A stretch of 64,000 nt of DNA, from NCBI GenBank assembly GCA_013350335.1, contig CM023540.1, forward strand, positions 23,477,175 through 23,541,174, given 5' to 3'. The notes under the pieces were generated by a model, which saw only the letters and a program-made list of their open reading frames with translations, ran no database searches and had not been told where the DNA came from. The DNA comes from Chimonanthus salicifolius (Eukaryota > Streptophyta > Magnoliopsida > Laurales > Calycanthaceae). Positions 45,001-56,229 of the stretch are shown piece after piece (within the stretch, counting starts at the first letter, position 1; each line of letters begins with the position of its first letter). Position numbers and translations under genes: made by a program.

Positions 45001-46220
45001 GTTTCCTAACTTTATTGCCACTCAATTGCATTCCTGAGAGATCATCACGCTGTATAATTCCAGAATTCCTCATTAGTGTATAAATACATGATGCTGGAAC
45101 ATAATAATTCCATTCTCACAAAATGATGACGTGGCTCATGGAAATAGAACAAAAAGATAAAGCATCTTAATTTCATGAGAGAAGGCTGCAAGATTAGAAT
45201 AAAGTCCTGAATCACAATCACTGATTACCTTTATGAATACTTCAGTATTTTTTGGCAAATTAGGAAGGTTCCACCTGTGGATTGGAGTAGGAAGCTGAAA
45301 CAGTCAAAACACTTTTCTCAATGGAATGGATGTTGAATGTTCAATACAAGGCTAAAGAATAATGCAGCGCTAATATAAAGGTCTGCATAGAAACTTTTAA
45401 ATGTTGAAACTTATTCAAAATTGAACAGCCCATATTGGCCAATATCAGACTTAAGTCCACAAACGCTAATGATCATTATCAATAAACAAGACACCATCCT
45501 CCGTCATTTTTTCAGCTCTTTCCACTCAAATGAACACACAAAATAGATGGTAAGGTCTTACAGTTGAAACCATGAAAGGTTGTGGCAGGGTCCTATGGGT
45601 ATAAGCATGCAACCCATTAAAACTAATTCATCATGTTGGAATAATTAGAATAATTATGTTATTAGGATTCGTAATTTAGTTCTTTATGTTTCACACATCA
45701 ATTTCAAGTATAGGTGCCAACTTTAAATAATAGGATAAATCAATCTAACAATGACGATGACATCAACTACCCAAATTGTAATTTTTTTTTTTTTTACCGA
45801 TGCCATCACTTGAATGATAGAATGTAATAAATAAAAACATATGATGTCGAAATGACTGACACTTAACAATGGATTTTTACAATCTATGTTAGTTCAAAAT
45901 GCAATAACTCAAAAAAAAAAAAAAAAAAACGCGATGTCTAAATCACCGATACTTGATCAATATTGCAAGCTACTTTAGTTGAAAGGAAATATTGAGAGAG
46001 AGAGAGAGAGTACGTGGCCGAGGGAGACGGTGTGAGAAGGGATGGGGTTGAGATGGGAAACCCAAGATGGCGGGTCGTAAGATCTCTTGGTGAGAAATCC
46101 GACGGTGGACGCGATGGGTTTGTTGCTTTGTTCACCCATGATCGGAGAAAGAGAGAGAGAGCAGAGGTTAGCTGTGGGCGAAGCACGAGGAGCGAGAGCC
46201 AAGCGCAGATGAGACGACAT
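36097..46220 (-). CDS. D-cysteine desulfhydrase / ACC-deaminase-like PLP enzyme, 10 exons, 412 aa
   Basis: Minus-strand exons: 46014-46220, 45229-45294, 44855-45049, 44190-44300, 41932-42023, 39379-39471, 37198-37255, 37000-37113, 36390-36487, 36097-36301. All introns are GT-AG and all phases agree. The family degrades D-cysteine to pyruvate, H2S and ammonia and is related to ACC deaminase. Visible hallmarks: [11 protein letters not shown] with the PLP lysine at about residue 104, [12 protein letters not shown] with Ser131, [44 protein letters not shown] near the C-terminus, and the RKDGVGKMF end typical of plant orthologues. The first about 35 residues are rich in Ser, Ala, Leu and Arg and resemble an organellar transit peptide. 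A second Met (residue 28) could start a cytosolic form. The length is close to the Arabidopsis protein. Introns 4-7 hold LINE debris and an 866-bp TIR element without exon damage. The gene is convergent with GAD. Confidence 0.95.
37649..38514. mobile_element. 866-bp TIR element with 8-bp target duplication in desulfhydrase intron 6
   Basis: The termini are CATGGTTTAAAAAACTCG and, inverted from the right end, TATGGTTCAAAAAGTCC. Both flanks read GTCACCAT (37641-37648 and 38515-38522). The interior is AT-rich and non-coding. The duplication length and the GGTTxAAAA termini fit a non-autonomous hAT element. Confidence 0.7.
38900..39305 (+). mobile_element. Possible LINE-type fragment
   Basis: A decayed + strand stretch contains AACCTGGCTGCAATAGC followed by TAAATCAGGGGTAAATCTGATACT, repeated with changes at about 56416-56462. 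A 3'-end-like T-rich tail ends near 39295. Coding assignment is not secure. Confidence 0.3.
39535..39559 (+). repeat. (CT)n microsatellite
   Basis: A CT run preceded by AGTA lies in desulfhydrase intron 5, 64 bp beyond exon 6. Confidence 0.9.
39690..39995 (-). mobile_element. LINE RNase H fragment, minus strand, with poly-C tract
   Basis: The minus strand reads a broken version of the same RNase H domain: a [11 protein letters not shown] stretch at about 39930-39955 and an [14 protein letters not shown] stretch at about 39835-39870. A run of 25 C at 39885-39909 lies between the two motifs and breaks the frame. Confidence 0.6.
40260..41360 (+). mobile_element. LINE fragment: end of RT and zf-RVT region
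   Basis: The + strand frames give [19 protein letters not shown] (the conserved W-E-x-V-C/S-x-P block downstream of plant L1 reverse transcriptases), then zf-RVT-like stretches, and end near 41360 with [16 protein letters not shown]. Multiple stops and frameshifts are present. It lies in desulfhydrase intron 5. Confidence 0.75.
41365..41700 (-). mobile_element. LINE RNase H 3' fragment, minus strand
   Basis: At about 41560-41690 the minus strand reads [19 protein letters not shown], the terminal RNase H motif. It abuts the + strand LINE fragment at 40260-41360 tail to tail, so two separate insertions are likely. Confidence 0.6.
43435..43995 (+). mobile_element. LINE 3' end: zf-RVT domain
   Basis: The + frame gives a zf-RVT pattern (a [14 protein letters not shown] start, [12 protein letters not shown]), then [19 protein letters not shown] and a stop at 43868. 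A 3'UTR with CAATAAAATTTG and an A run near 43988 follows. One frameshift near 43600 separates the two parts. It lies in desulfhydrase intron 4. Confidence 0.75.
44408..44625 (+). repeat. Diverged tandem duplication (about 110 bp x 2)
   Basis: GGCTAGTTTGTATTTGAGCC, then TACTGTGTAAAGCCCAAAT and a CTGGCT(C/T)GGGTTGAAGAG-like end, recurs about 107 bp later with scattered substitutions, in desulfhydrase intron 3. Confidence 0.7.
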
Positions 46221-46256
46221 CTTAACGTCTTAATTTCAATGTCTCTCTATTTATGA

Positions 46257-46846
46257 ATGTAAGGAAAACTTTTTCTGCCTCGTCTTCTCACTTCCCCGGC
46301 CGGCCAACGGAAAGTGACCTTCATAAGCTGCTATCTTTGGGTACTCACTGTTCATCACACTGTTTGAAGGTAAGTAAGTAATCAGTGTAAAAGACTAATA
46401 ATAATAATAATGTCATTATTTACTAATAATTTATAAATTTTTAAATAAAAATATAATTTTTTAACTTTATTAGGATCAGATCACCTGCACTTGATTACGC
46501 TACTAAAAATTTTAACATGGGTTGTTTTTATTTTTATTTCTCGAGAAATAGAGAAATAGAGATATAAAATGAGTGGATGAAGTCTTAGCTCATTCAAATC
46601 ACTATGACATTGACATTTTCAAATTAAAAAATTCAGTTATTGATTTTTATAGCCCATTTTATAAAATTACGATGAGTGAAATTACTGTACCTTCTCCTAT
46701 GAGTTTACAATTATTAAATTTTACATCTTCATTTCAGTCAAATTTAGTAAAGAAGTTATCCTATGCTTATTTCCAACCTAAAGTAAATGGATGGACATCT
46801 ATCAACATGTAATACTCTCGACAAGTTTATCATGAGAATTGACTCG
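46257..46846. other. Upstream region of the desulfhydrase gene
   Basis: This AT-rich region should include the desulfhydrase promoter and 5'UTR (minus strand). An 79-codon open frame on the + strand at 46573-46812 has no recognisable domain, no CpG or GC rise and no splice partners; I treat it as chance or as part of an unidentified repeat. Confidence 0.4.
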
Positions 46847-46847
46847 T

Positions 46848-47450
46848 CGGCCATTTAGATACTGCCTCTTCTTTTCTCTCACGAGAAATAGTTTTCTAAA
46901 AAAACAGCATGAAATTATCATTTTATCCTTTTTGTTTTAGATTGTTTGAATGAATATTTAATTCATTTTTTTTTCATTCTGACAATGAACTGTTTGTACG
47001 AACATTTTAGTGTAAAATACTTTTATTGAGATGGTCTTCTATGTGTTAGTGGATAGGTATTTTCAAACGAGATCGATTTTTACAAATAATGTATCAAAAT
47101 TTATCTTCTGTGAATTTTATGAACTCAGGTACTGATTTTAAGTGAAAATGGTATAATTTTGGACTTAAAAAATCGTAGCAAAAGAATTAAGAAAAAATTG
47201 TCTTCACTCATAATTTTTTGGGTACGATTTTTGAAATCCAACATTTTCACTTAAAATTAGTTCCGGAGTGCATAAAATTCAGACTATATGAGTTTTTATA
47301 TCCTATTTGTAGAAACTGGTTGATAAATCAAGATCGTTCAAATGAACGAAAAATGAACTATTCTTTTGGATGATCTAAAATGGTAATTTTACACTATTTT
47401 CTGGAAAGCGGTACCCCAAAAAAAAATAGCATTGTCTAAATGGCGAGCCT
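46848..47450. mobile_element. 600-bp foldback (long inverted repeat) element
   Basis: The left end GGCCATTTAGATACTGCC is matched by the reverse complement of the right end (GCCATTTAGACAATGC). The arms stay similar to the centre near 47200, where left TTTTAAGTGAAAATG and AAAAATCGTAGC are matched by CATTTTCACTTAAAA and GTACGATTTTT. The divergence is substantial (roughly 65-75% by eye). The arms are about 300 bp each with a 30-50 bp loop. No target duplication is clear. Confidence 0.75.
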
Positions 47451-47454
47451 TAAA

Positions 47455-47548
47455 TTTACCTTCAATTAGCATGAAAGTTATATCATTTTAGTAAAGTAAA
47501 ATCTTAGAAAATATATCACTACTAAATACTCATGCTTAAATAACACAA

Positions 47549-47579
<31 letters not shown>

Positions 47580-48340
47580 ATAAAATATCAAAACACTAAT
47601 TAAAAAAAATCCTGCTTTTAATTTTTTTCATATTCTAATCTTTAATCTAAATAGATATAAAATTTGAAGCTTTAAGCGGTCACCACTTTGTGACATCATA
47701 AATGATCCCAATCTCATTCATTGTATTTTTAAAAAAATGAGACTTGTTGGTATCTTTTTACAGGACTAAATCAAAATAAAGATAAAGTGAGGATTTAATT
47801 TTATACACTTGATAATTAGTTTATTAGTAGAAAAGTGAGCATCAATTCAACCTCTTTTACATATAATTAGATTTTTATTCATATAATTAGATTTAGTGAA
47901 GCCATAACAACTATACTCTAGTGTTTCCTATTGATTTTTCTAAGGAATTTGATATCTATATATTATGAAATTTATCTAATAAATCAATTTTTTTATATTA
48001 AACATGAATGATTGGATAGATTTTAAATTTTCAAATAAAAATAAAATAAAAATTATCATCTAATTGATTAAGACTCATTATTCCAACTTAGAGATTATAA
48101 GTTTAAGGCTTCGAAACATAAAAATAACTTATCAAATACAAAAATAGAAGTTAATTTAGATTAATGAAATAAATGGGTTAAATGATGCTAATGATTAATT
48201 TTAAAGTTATTTATTATTTTTAAATTATTTTTTAAATATATGTCATTTAACTTAATTAATAAATTTACCAAAAAATAAAAATAAATAAATCCACAATGTC
48301 AAATTTATTTAAAAAATTGATACCGGTGCACTTACTCTAT
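47455..48340. other. AT-rich spacer with (AT)n run and SINE-like copy
   Basis: An (AT)n microsatellite lies at 47549-47572. A possible diverged SINE of the 19570 family is listed separately. Nothing else is recognised. Confidence 0.5.
48065..48195 (+). repeat. Diverged copy of the tRNA-derived SINE family
   Basis: CATTATTCCAACTTAGAGATT, then TTTAAGGCTTCGAAAC and later TTTAGATTAATGAAATAAATG, TTAAATGATGCTAATGAT follow the order of the intact copy at 19570-19735, but the A and B boxes are degraded. Confidence 0.35.
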
Positions 48341-48359
48341 CTAGTCACCTGCGTCGCTG

Positions 48360-48534
48360 TAGCACGAGTAGAATCGAGGTAGCTCCGCTCCTTGAGTCCT
48401 TGGCTTCTCCTCCGTCTCTCCATCCGTCCTTCTCAGGCGATGGTTGGCTAACGGTCTCTTGCCTTGTCGCTGCCTTCAACTGCATTATCCATCTCCATCA
48501 TCTTTCCAGTCAACGAGGAATCTCTCTTTTTCAG
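48360..48534 (+). other. Probable 5'UTR exon of the NRPD7/NRPE7-like gene
   Basis: A GC-richer, CT-rich segment ends TTTTTCAG|GTATTT, a usable donor. The partner acceptor GACACAG at 51479-51485 lies 9 nt upstream of the CDS start. The inferred intron is 48535-51485 (2,951 bp). The exon's 5' limit is a guess. Confidence 0.5.
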
Positions 48535-49417
48535 GTATTTTTCCCCTTTTCCGTTTGCAGGGTTTATCTCCATTCTGAAAAAAAAAAGACAGTTATGGCT
48601 GCTGTTTGCTTGTTCGTCTTCTTTCATGGATGAGATTTTTGTGTCATTGCATACATAACTTCTTGCTTCTTGTCATGGCTGCACTAATTCCCATCTGATT
48701 CTGTTTCTGAGTGTTTATAATTGAGCTTATATAATCATTCCTCTTTCTTCTCGTTCTTCTCTTGCTTGATGTTTTATTCCTCCCATTACTATCTGGGCGT
48801 GATTGAAAAGAGAGAGGGCTTGAGTGGAAAAAAACACAAAGGTAGAGGAAGTAAGGTTGAGGGTTGTCCTTATTCTTTTACCGAAGAAGAAGAACATGAC
48901 ATGATATCTTCTTCTTCTTCTTCTCCTTCTCATTCTTCCTCTTATTCCTTTGAGTGAACTCCCATAGACTTGATATGAGCCTTATCATGCTGCTGGGTGC
49001 TTTATGATCCTCACCTATGGCGCAAGTTACTATCCAACCATTTCTTTTGTGTTTCATCTCTTAAGCTGAGTGATATGTCTAACATGCGCTGCTGTGTGTG
49101 GGTTGCATGTGTTACTTGAGATGATTGGAGACCATAATTAGGGGGTTCTTAATGGAATATATAGACTCAGAAGTGGAGATCCACTTAGACAAGGTCCTCC
49201 CATAGCTTAGATTCTTATATTTTATAAACATTTGTTCTCAATCTACTGCCTGCCAAAAGATTAATAAAAGCAATTTCTATTGGTAACCAAGCAACCAATA
49301 GCTTTTGTTCATGCCTCTGTCTTAAAAATATTCTGGTAGGTTAGCTTCGTTACACCATTATTTAAAATTTCAGCTTTAAATATACATATTCATCTAAATC
49401 AAGTCCCACTGAATTTA

Positions 49418-49650
49418 GGCAGTAATAAGAGATATTGTTTGTTTTTACCAGTGTTTTAAATCATTAGAATGAACACGATGCGATCAACTTCAAATGAATG
49501 ACATAATTGTTTAAGAAAAGCATGCCTTCAGGCAGTAATCAGAGATGTTTTTTTTGTTTTTACGAGTGTCTTGAATCATTAGAATGGGCAAGATGTGTTC
49601 AACTCTAAGAGAATATGTTATAATCATTTTAGAAAAACATGGAATCATTC
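49418..49650 (+). repeat. Diverged tandem duplication in the 5'UTR intron
   Basis: AGGCAGTAATAAGAGAT, then GTTTTTACCAGTG and AATCATTAGAATGAAC recur about 115 bp later (AGGCAGTAATCAGAGAT, GTTTTTACGAGTG, AATCATTAGAATGGGC). Confidence 0.7.
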
Positions 49651-49846
49651 TTTTGCAATTAAGGACTGTTTTTCAAAGTTAAAACACAAAATTCATTCAT
49701 TTGTCACTCCACCAGTCATAGATGTTTGGAATTTGTCATCTGGATTATATCTGAGCCATTGGCCTAGTTATGGAAGGCTGCTCTTTGTCCTTCAGAAATC
49801 ATTATTAGACATGTGTCATATGCTCAGGACCAACAATTTTTCTTAA

Positions 49847-49908
49847 TGTGCATGGTTCAATTTCATACTTCATATTCTGTGCATGGTTCAATTTCATACT
49901 TCATATTC
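49847..49908 (+). repeat. Perfect 31-bp tandem duplication
   Basis: The 31-bp unit beginning TGTGCATGGTTCAATTTC occurs twice in direct abutment without a mismatch (49847-49877 and 49878-49908). Confidence 0.95.
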
Positions 49909-51494
49909 TGGTTATCTGTTTTTGGTACAACGCATTATCATATAATGTCATATCTTTCAATATTATTCAGTGTTTAACCATAGTAAAGGTCCATCTCGTC
50001 TTGCGTAACATTCTCGATCTTCCTTGCTTGACACTGGCACAGGATCCACTGCCTTGGTTACACGATTCTAAATCATTAATTATGTAAATCCTTTACAAAG
50101 CGTTTTGAGGCTTAGGCCAATGAAAATGTTTTGTTTCAGGTCGCTGTTTTCTTTAAAGATTGAATAGATTGTAGAAAGTAATATTCAGTTCTTTGCTTTA
50201 GGTGGTTTGGCCTTGTCTTGTAGGGGTTATATCTTTGTGTGTTTAAGAGAACCAGTAAGTTCATCTTCTCTTGGTTCTTTCTAATTTTTGATGACTTTTT
50301 GAGTGACCTTTTATTTATTCTTTGCTTCTGTCATTTTGTTTTTCCAAGTTCTTTGGTGTGGTCTCTTGGACAAGGAACTAGTAGTATTAATAAAGTATTT
50401 GATAGTTGACCTGAATTTTCAAGGGGATCCAACAATCCTTGTGATGACACATTTAATTTTAATGGACCCTGATTTCTAAAGGAATGAATTGCATCTAGCT
50501 TATCATGTGATGACATGTAACCAATCAAAGGCATATTCAAGCACCCCAATGGCTACAATAGTCATGGGATGTAGAAAAAAATTGCTGGAAACATCAAATT
50601 GGGATATAGGAAGAATGTGGAAGCTCCCTTCTTCTGAAGTTAGTCTCATGACTTGCTTGCTAATGTGCTTTCTCTAGCCGCTATGCCCCTGCCCCCCCTC
50701 CCCCCCAAAAAAAGAAGAGAGAGTTTGCATTTGTATTCTATTGGAGGAGAAAAAGACACTATAAACTAACACTAACCACCAATTTACTTTCAAAATTTTG
50801 AGCTTTATAGTTGTTTGGGCAGTACTCTATAAGATTTTTCACTTTTCCCCCCCTCCAATACTAATGTTCCTTCTCCTGCTATGATAACTTGCCATCTCAT
50901 GTTTCAGAGTAGGCCCCAACAGAACGTCTACACTTGACTTTTGAACTTTAAAGCTAACACACAGGTTAGTATCTTGTTTTGTATATTCAGTCCAATTTGA
51001 GATGACTTTTATGGTTGGTAATTGTGGCTTCAACGAAAGGTGGTCACAACTGCATAGTAGGATGATTAGTTTAGTGTTTTCCCTGGCTGGTTTGTATTCA
51101 CAGAGGAAATAGTAGTTTGGAATTGTTTGATTTATCATTAGATGAGCTTCTCATATGGGCCACAGGCTCGAACGAAAGTCTCTCTATAGCTTATTGTAAC
51201 ATTACTCTACATCTTGTAGAAGTCATGTGGCTCTTATGGCCTTTATTTTTTCCTTCCAGAACTCGACTACCATTTTATAAACATACATATATGCAATTCC
51301 CTTTTTCTTTTCTGAAGTATTACTATTCCTCTATGGATTATGAGTACATGTTACAAGACTATTGTGGTTTTCCAGATACCTCAGATGTATCACTTCAGTC
51401 AAAATGAAAATGATTTGAATCACCTTGCTTTTTAATTTTCGTTCCATTTATTGTGTATGTAACTTCTATTGTTTTTCTGACACAGATTGTAAGT

Positions 51495-52025
51495 ATGTAT
51501 TTTGAGATAGAAATGCCTGGGAATGTGGTGATCTCCCCAGAAGATCTGTACGAAAAAGGACTGAAGCTCCAGCGAGCTATAATCCTACGCATCTTAGAGG
51601 ATGTTTCAAAGAGAAAAGCAACCAAAGAGCAGGGTTACTTTCTTGCAGTTACCGCCCTCAAGACTGTAGGTGATGGGAAGATCAGAGAGCTAACAGGTGA
51701 TGTGCTTTTCCCTGTTGTTTTCAGTTGCATCGCATTCAAACCCATCACAGGTGAGGTCTTACGAGGTGTGGTGGATCGAGTACTAAAGCATGGAGTCTTT
51801 CTCAAATGTGGGCCCATAGAGAACATTTTTCTTTCAAAACAGACCATGAAAGACTATGACTTCATTGGAGGAGAAGAACCAATGTTCATGAACAAGCTAG
51901 GGCTGAAACTTGAGAAGAATGCTGATGTACGGTTCAGGGTACTAGGGTTGAAATGGATGGAACCCAATAGGGAGTTTCAAATGCTGGCAACTTTGGCAGG
52001 TGATTTCCTTGGACCGCTTTCATAG
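51495..52025 (+). CDS. NRPD7/NRPE7: RNA polymerase IV/V subunit 7 (NRPD7/NRPE7-like), 176 aa, single coding exon
   Basis: The ATG at 51495 opens a 177-codon uninterrupted frame to TAG. The protein is an Rpb7/Rpc25/RpoE-type subunit. An N-terminal RNP-like half (YFEIEMPGNVVISPEDL, KGLKLQRAIILRILE) is followed by an S1/OB-fold half (FPVVFSCIAFKPITGEVLRG, HGVFLKCGP, ending GDFLGPLS). The sequence fits the plant Pol IV/V paralogue better than Pol II NRPB7: the extended KATKEQGYFLAVTAL segment and KSGP/KCGP-type S1 motif recall NRPD7 (about 174 aa), while NRPB7 begins MFFHI. Subunits of this class pair with NRPD4/E4 to form the stalk used in RNA-directed DNA methylation. Choosing between Pol IV/V and another Rpb7 paralogue needs a tree. 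The ATG is the first after the inferred 5'UTR splice acceptor at 51485. Confidence 0.85.
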   Translation: MYFEIEMPGNVVISPEDLYEKGLKLQRAIILRILEDVSKRKATKEQGYFLAVTALKTVGDGKIRELTGDVLFPVVFSCIAFKPITGEVLRGVVDRVLKHGVFLKCGPIENIFLSKQTMKDYDFIGGEEPMFMNKLGLKLEKNADVRFRVLGLKWMEPNREFQMLATLAGDFLGPLS

Positions 52026-52735
52026 TGGACTGTATCGATCAATGAGCTTCTACAATCCACCGGCCGCCATGCGAGCAGAAAGGAATATGAAAAGATTATC
52101 CACTTTCTAGAAGTTTACCCTTCGTTTAATTGATCTCTTCGCTTTAAGTTCAGTAACTAAATGGTTCTGTTAACTTGTTTACTTCAAGAATCTAAGTCTG
52201 GAATCCCATGACTGTGAGGTCTTAATGGACTGATGGTTTAGTTGTATATGCTTACTTGTTTGAAGTCCTTTTTCCCTCTCTTTTTAACTTGTTTTAACTC
52301 TTCACTTGTGTTAAAAAACTTCACCTTTAATTCCATTTGGGATGATCTTGACCATTGATATGATTATTTTTAAGTGGTTAAGTGAGATATGTACTTGTTT
52401 GAACTCTCATTCTTATACCATTTTGCAGCAACGCTTGGGACTTTCAGGCTCACCGAGCTGGGGTTTAAGTCTGAGCTCCAATTTAAATGTTAATTGGGTT
52501 GAGGCTGAATGCTTGGCTCACTTATTTTTGAGTTGGCTCCGGCCAAGTTTTCATCTCTATTAACTCACAAAAGAGAGAGAGGACCATTTTTATTTGTTAA
52601 ATGTTATGATGGGGTTCAGAGAGTTGGTCCATTATTGATATGACTATGGGTAAGGGAGATGGTACCAATTACCTATAGTTGTTTCAAAGGGGGAAGGACA
52701 CTGAGTCATCCAATTTTTTGTCTAAGAGTGAGCAC
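52026..52735. other. 3' flank of the NRPD7/NRPE7-like gene
   Basis: This holds the 3'UTR and spacer. At 52435-52570 there are GAGCTGGGGTT/GGCTCCGGCC-type motifs but no bounded element. Confidence 0.4.
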
Positions 52736-52739
52736 TGCC

Positions 52740-54145
52740 TACTCTTTGTTTATGTCAAAATGAGGGGGATGAGTCGTAAAAGGAACAACTCTAAGGTGAT
52801 TCAACAATGAACTACATAGTGGTGAAGGATTGCTTCAAGGCCCACCTGAAAAATGTGGTTTGGTGTCCTCAATTCCATAGAGAGCTGGAAGACTGGATGG
52901 TTGAGGATTGGATGGCTCTCATAAACCTCTTGAATGGGACTTATGTTTCAAGGGAAGGTGACATCTCAAGAATTTGGGAACCGGATCCTCGTGGAAAATT
53001 TAGTGTGAAATCTTTCTATAGGAAATTGATGTGGTTTGATGCCTCTCCTAGAGTGAACCTTGACATTTGGAAGGGAGATGCTCCTATCAGGGTTAAAAGT
53101 GTTAGGATGGTGTGCAGGTATGGACAAGATTTTGACTATCGATCACCTCAGAGATCGTAGGATGATAATTGTTAATGCCTATCCCTTCTGCGTCGCAGAT
53201 GCAAAGTCAGTGAATCATCTTCTATTACATTACCCCTTTTCGTATCAGATTTGATCTCGTTTCTTCCAATTATTGGGTACAGTCGTCTGTTTGCCTTTGG
53301 GCCTGGGAATCACTGTCTACTGAAAGATCCATTAGGGGTGGGTAGTTCTTTTTGCAAAAATCTTTTGAAAGTTACGGCTTTGAGTATCGTATGGTCTATC
53401 TGACTTGAGAGGAACAAAATGGTCTTTGAGGGGAAGTCTTCATCTTTTCGGCAAGTTATTGACCTCATCAAAGTCAAAGTTGCTTGGTCAGCTCATGGAT
53501 AGTTACAGGGACTGAGCATATCTGACATCTGTAGGGACTGGGGGTTGGTGAATGTTAATCAATCTTCTTAGGATCCTCCTTGACACATGTCTTGGCAAGC
53601 CCCTTCTCCGGGAATATTGAAGCTTAAGTTTGATGGCAATTGTATCCATGACAGTAGCTGGTCGGCTTTGGAGGGTTGATTAGGGATCATTGTGGGGCTT
53701 TGCGATCTTCGTTTGTTTCCTGGCTGCTCTGCCATTGAAGCAGAGTTACATGCTCTTTGGCGGGAGTGCCAGAGATGGAGTAGTTGGGTGCTTTGGAAGT
53801 TATTATGGAAGGTAACTCTAAGGTGGTTCTGAGTTGGGTGTCGAGTTCAATTTGCCCATAGAAGTTCATGAAATGGAGAGGATTCAACACTCCATCTTGG
53901 AGTGTGGTTTCCTCGGTTCCTAGAGAGTTGAGTCATTCCTCGGCTCCTAGAGAGGCGGACTAAATGGCTGATGAGATGTCTAAGCTTAGCCTCAATAGTA
54001 CATCAGATTTTGTACCTAAGAGTTCTATAATGTTTATATGGGTGAGGGGGTGGCGGGCTTCTGGCCTGGTTTGTTGTCCCTCCGTTTATTTTGTAAAGTT
54101 CCTTCTTTTTGTGAATGATATAGTTACCATTCAAAAAAGAATAGA
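52740..54145 (+). mobile_element. LINE fragment: zf-RVT and RNase H regions
   Basis: The + frame at 52807-53110 reads the region between RT and zf-RVT (RIWEPDPRGKFSVKSFYRKL, DIWKGDAPIRVK). A Cys-His stretch at about 53180-53250 (a CVADAKSVNHLLLH pattern) matches zf-RVT. From about 53590 an RNase H start (SWQAPSPGILKLKFDGN) and a broken IEAELHALWREC block follow. Frameshifts and stops are frequent. The 3' end is near 54140 at an A-rich TTCAAAAAAG. Confidence 0.8.
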
Positions 54146-54339
54146 AATATGCTCTACATAACATGTGGCAATAAAGTGAAGTCTAATAATTGTATAAATT
54201 TAATTATAACTTTGAACATCAAAAATCATCCACCATATTCGGTTGCATAGGATATACGATATGAAAAAGCCTAAAAAAAATTTGCCGGAACATAAAATAT
54301 CAATCTGTCCGCTCCTGGGCAAGAGGGACCAGCCTAACA

Positions 54340-56229
54340 TACACAAGCTATATTTTTGTTTGGTGGATTGAAATTCCAAAATAGCATTCTATTGTACCAA
54401 GTATCCATAGTCTCCATGATTGGAATATGCCAATGAGGAGGTTTGAGCCATTGACAAACCCAATGAGATCATGAGCCCTCAAAAATGGAAGAAACTGGGT
54501 ATCCATAAAACATAATTGGAATTGTCCAAGTGGATTGAAAAGGATAGAGTGAGTGTTAAATGACAATCCAGATTGAGTGTTGGAATAAGAGGATGATGCC
54601 ATAGTCGAAGGAGCAGAAAATGATGGCTGTAGTTGTTGCTATGAGAGAAATAGAGAAGAAAGGGCAGTGTATAAAGCACTGGGTAAGGTGGAAATTGCAG
54701 TGCAACTTGAAGAAGCCGAAACTGGCCGAAACTGGTTACTGCCAAGATCAATAGGCAGTCAAAATAGGATGGCAGTAATGTGGTAGGGAAGAGGCCTGTG
54801 AAACAGGGTTGGGAAAAAGGCCTGGCAAGTTTTCCGCAGAATGTGAGTAGGTGCAGGATGGAGAGAAATGAAAGATAGATTGCAACGGTAGCAGCAATAG
54901 AGAAGTTTCTGTTAGATTATTTTCATAATGGGATTGAGCATTTGGGAATGAAACATTCGATGCTAACATTCTCTTGTTATACCAAATACATAAATAAGAT
55001 CAATCCACTGTCTTTAGTCCACAAGATCATAATCAAATGGTGTTTTACAATGATTATAAACATTGAGCGGAATAACATCATAAACAAATCAAAACACATA
55101 CCCGAATCCATCGCTAATCAAAGTTATATCTCTGCTGTCCTTTTGCTGCACTTCTTGCCTTCTCTTCCAAGCACAAATCTGAGACAGTTGTGTTGATTCC
55201 TCTGCAATACACAAACAGCACAAGGTTCCAAAAGCCTCTGGATTTCTCTTCTTTTCTCTTCCTTAATCTCTCTCAGTTTTGCATAAGGTAATGGATAGAT
55301 AGAGAGAGCTGTACCAAGCAAGAAGGAGGACCCAAAATGGCAGTTTCAAATCCTTAAACGCACACCCATCAAAGTGGATAACTGACCCACTTATTTCTCT
55401 CAACCGTTACATGCAAGAGATATGAATGTGACCCTTGAGTTTCAAATTCTAAATGAATGTGGGCCACATCAAGAAGAGACTGTTAATCTTACAGTTTCTT
55501 GAGAGGTGAAACAGAGAGCTGGTTGCAGATGGAGCAGTAGCAGTGGTGAATGGGGATGGAAAATTCAGTTGCAGGTTCTTCTAGAAGATGTTGCAGAGAG
55601 ACGAATACAGATAAAACGGGACTGGTTTGCAGTGACGCTGGAGGAAGGCAGCAAATGTTTTTCTGAAAGTGGTAGAGAAGAAGACAGAAATGGGGGCCTG
55701 GAGAATGGGGAGATGGAGAACGGCTGCAGCTAGAGACTTCTTTTGTCAGAGAGATGTCTGCAAGGAAGAGAAGCCGATGCACTCTAGAGAGAGGGACTTG
55801 TGAAAGAAGGAACTTGAGGCTGCAATGGACTTTCAGCAAACCGGGTTTGCCTCAGTGAAATGGCTGCAAAAAAGAGCCCCGAGAAGACCATTGGTTCACA
55901 CAAATGCTGCAATATGAGTTTCTGGTTGGGTACAGGGAATAATATATTTTGAAGGAGGAGCAGGTGGAGGTGCTGTTTTGGTGTAGTCTATGGCTTCACT
56001 GATGAAACACAGGAAGAAAGAGAGTATGGATTGCAGGCTTTGGAGTTTTGTTACAGTAAGGAGAGGAGAGAGAAGTTGCAGTTTTGCAGGAAGAAAAGAG
56101 AGGGAACGGACACTGGGTTTCCGTCCCACGTGAGTGAGATGCTGCTGTGGCTTGTCCAAAACCGAGAGACAGAAGGGATGGGCTGTAGTTAGACAGCAAT
56201 CTTTACGATGTCCCAGCTCTGATACCATT
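54340..56229 (-). mobile_element. Copia retrotransposon 5' part (leader and gag), minus strand, broken
   Basis: On the minus strand a primer-binding site (TGGTATCAGAGC, complementary to initiator tRNA-Met; + strand 56216-56227) sits 2 nt inside the LTR. About 1.4 kb of leader follows, then at about 54650-54350 a gag N-terminal pattern (SIHLDNSNYVLWIPSFFHF and, after a stop, LGLSMAQTSS). Stops and a frameshift break the frame. No pol region is present. Confidence 0.65.

Noticed and set aside
46573..46812. 79-codon open frame on the + strand.
   Set aside because: No domain, no start context, AT-biased codons and no splice partners; probably chance.
55506..56228. Several open frames on both strands over a GA/CT-rich region.
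   Set aside because: They lie in the leader of the minus-strand Copia element and result from purine/pyrimidine bias; no conserved motif.
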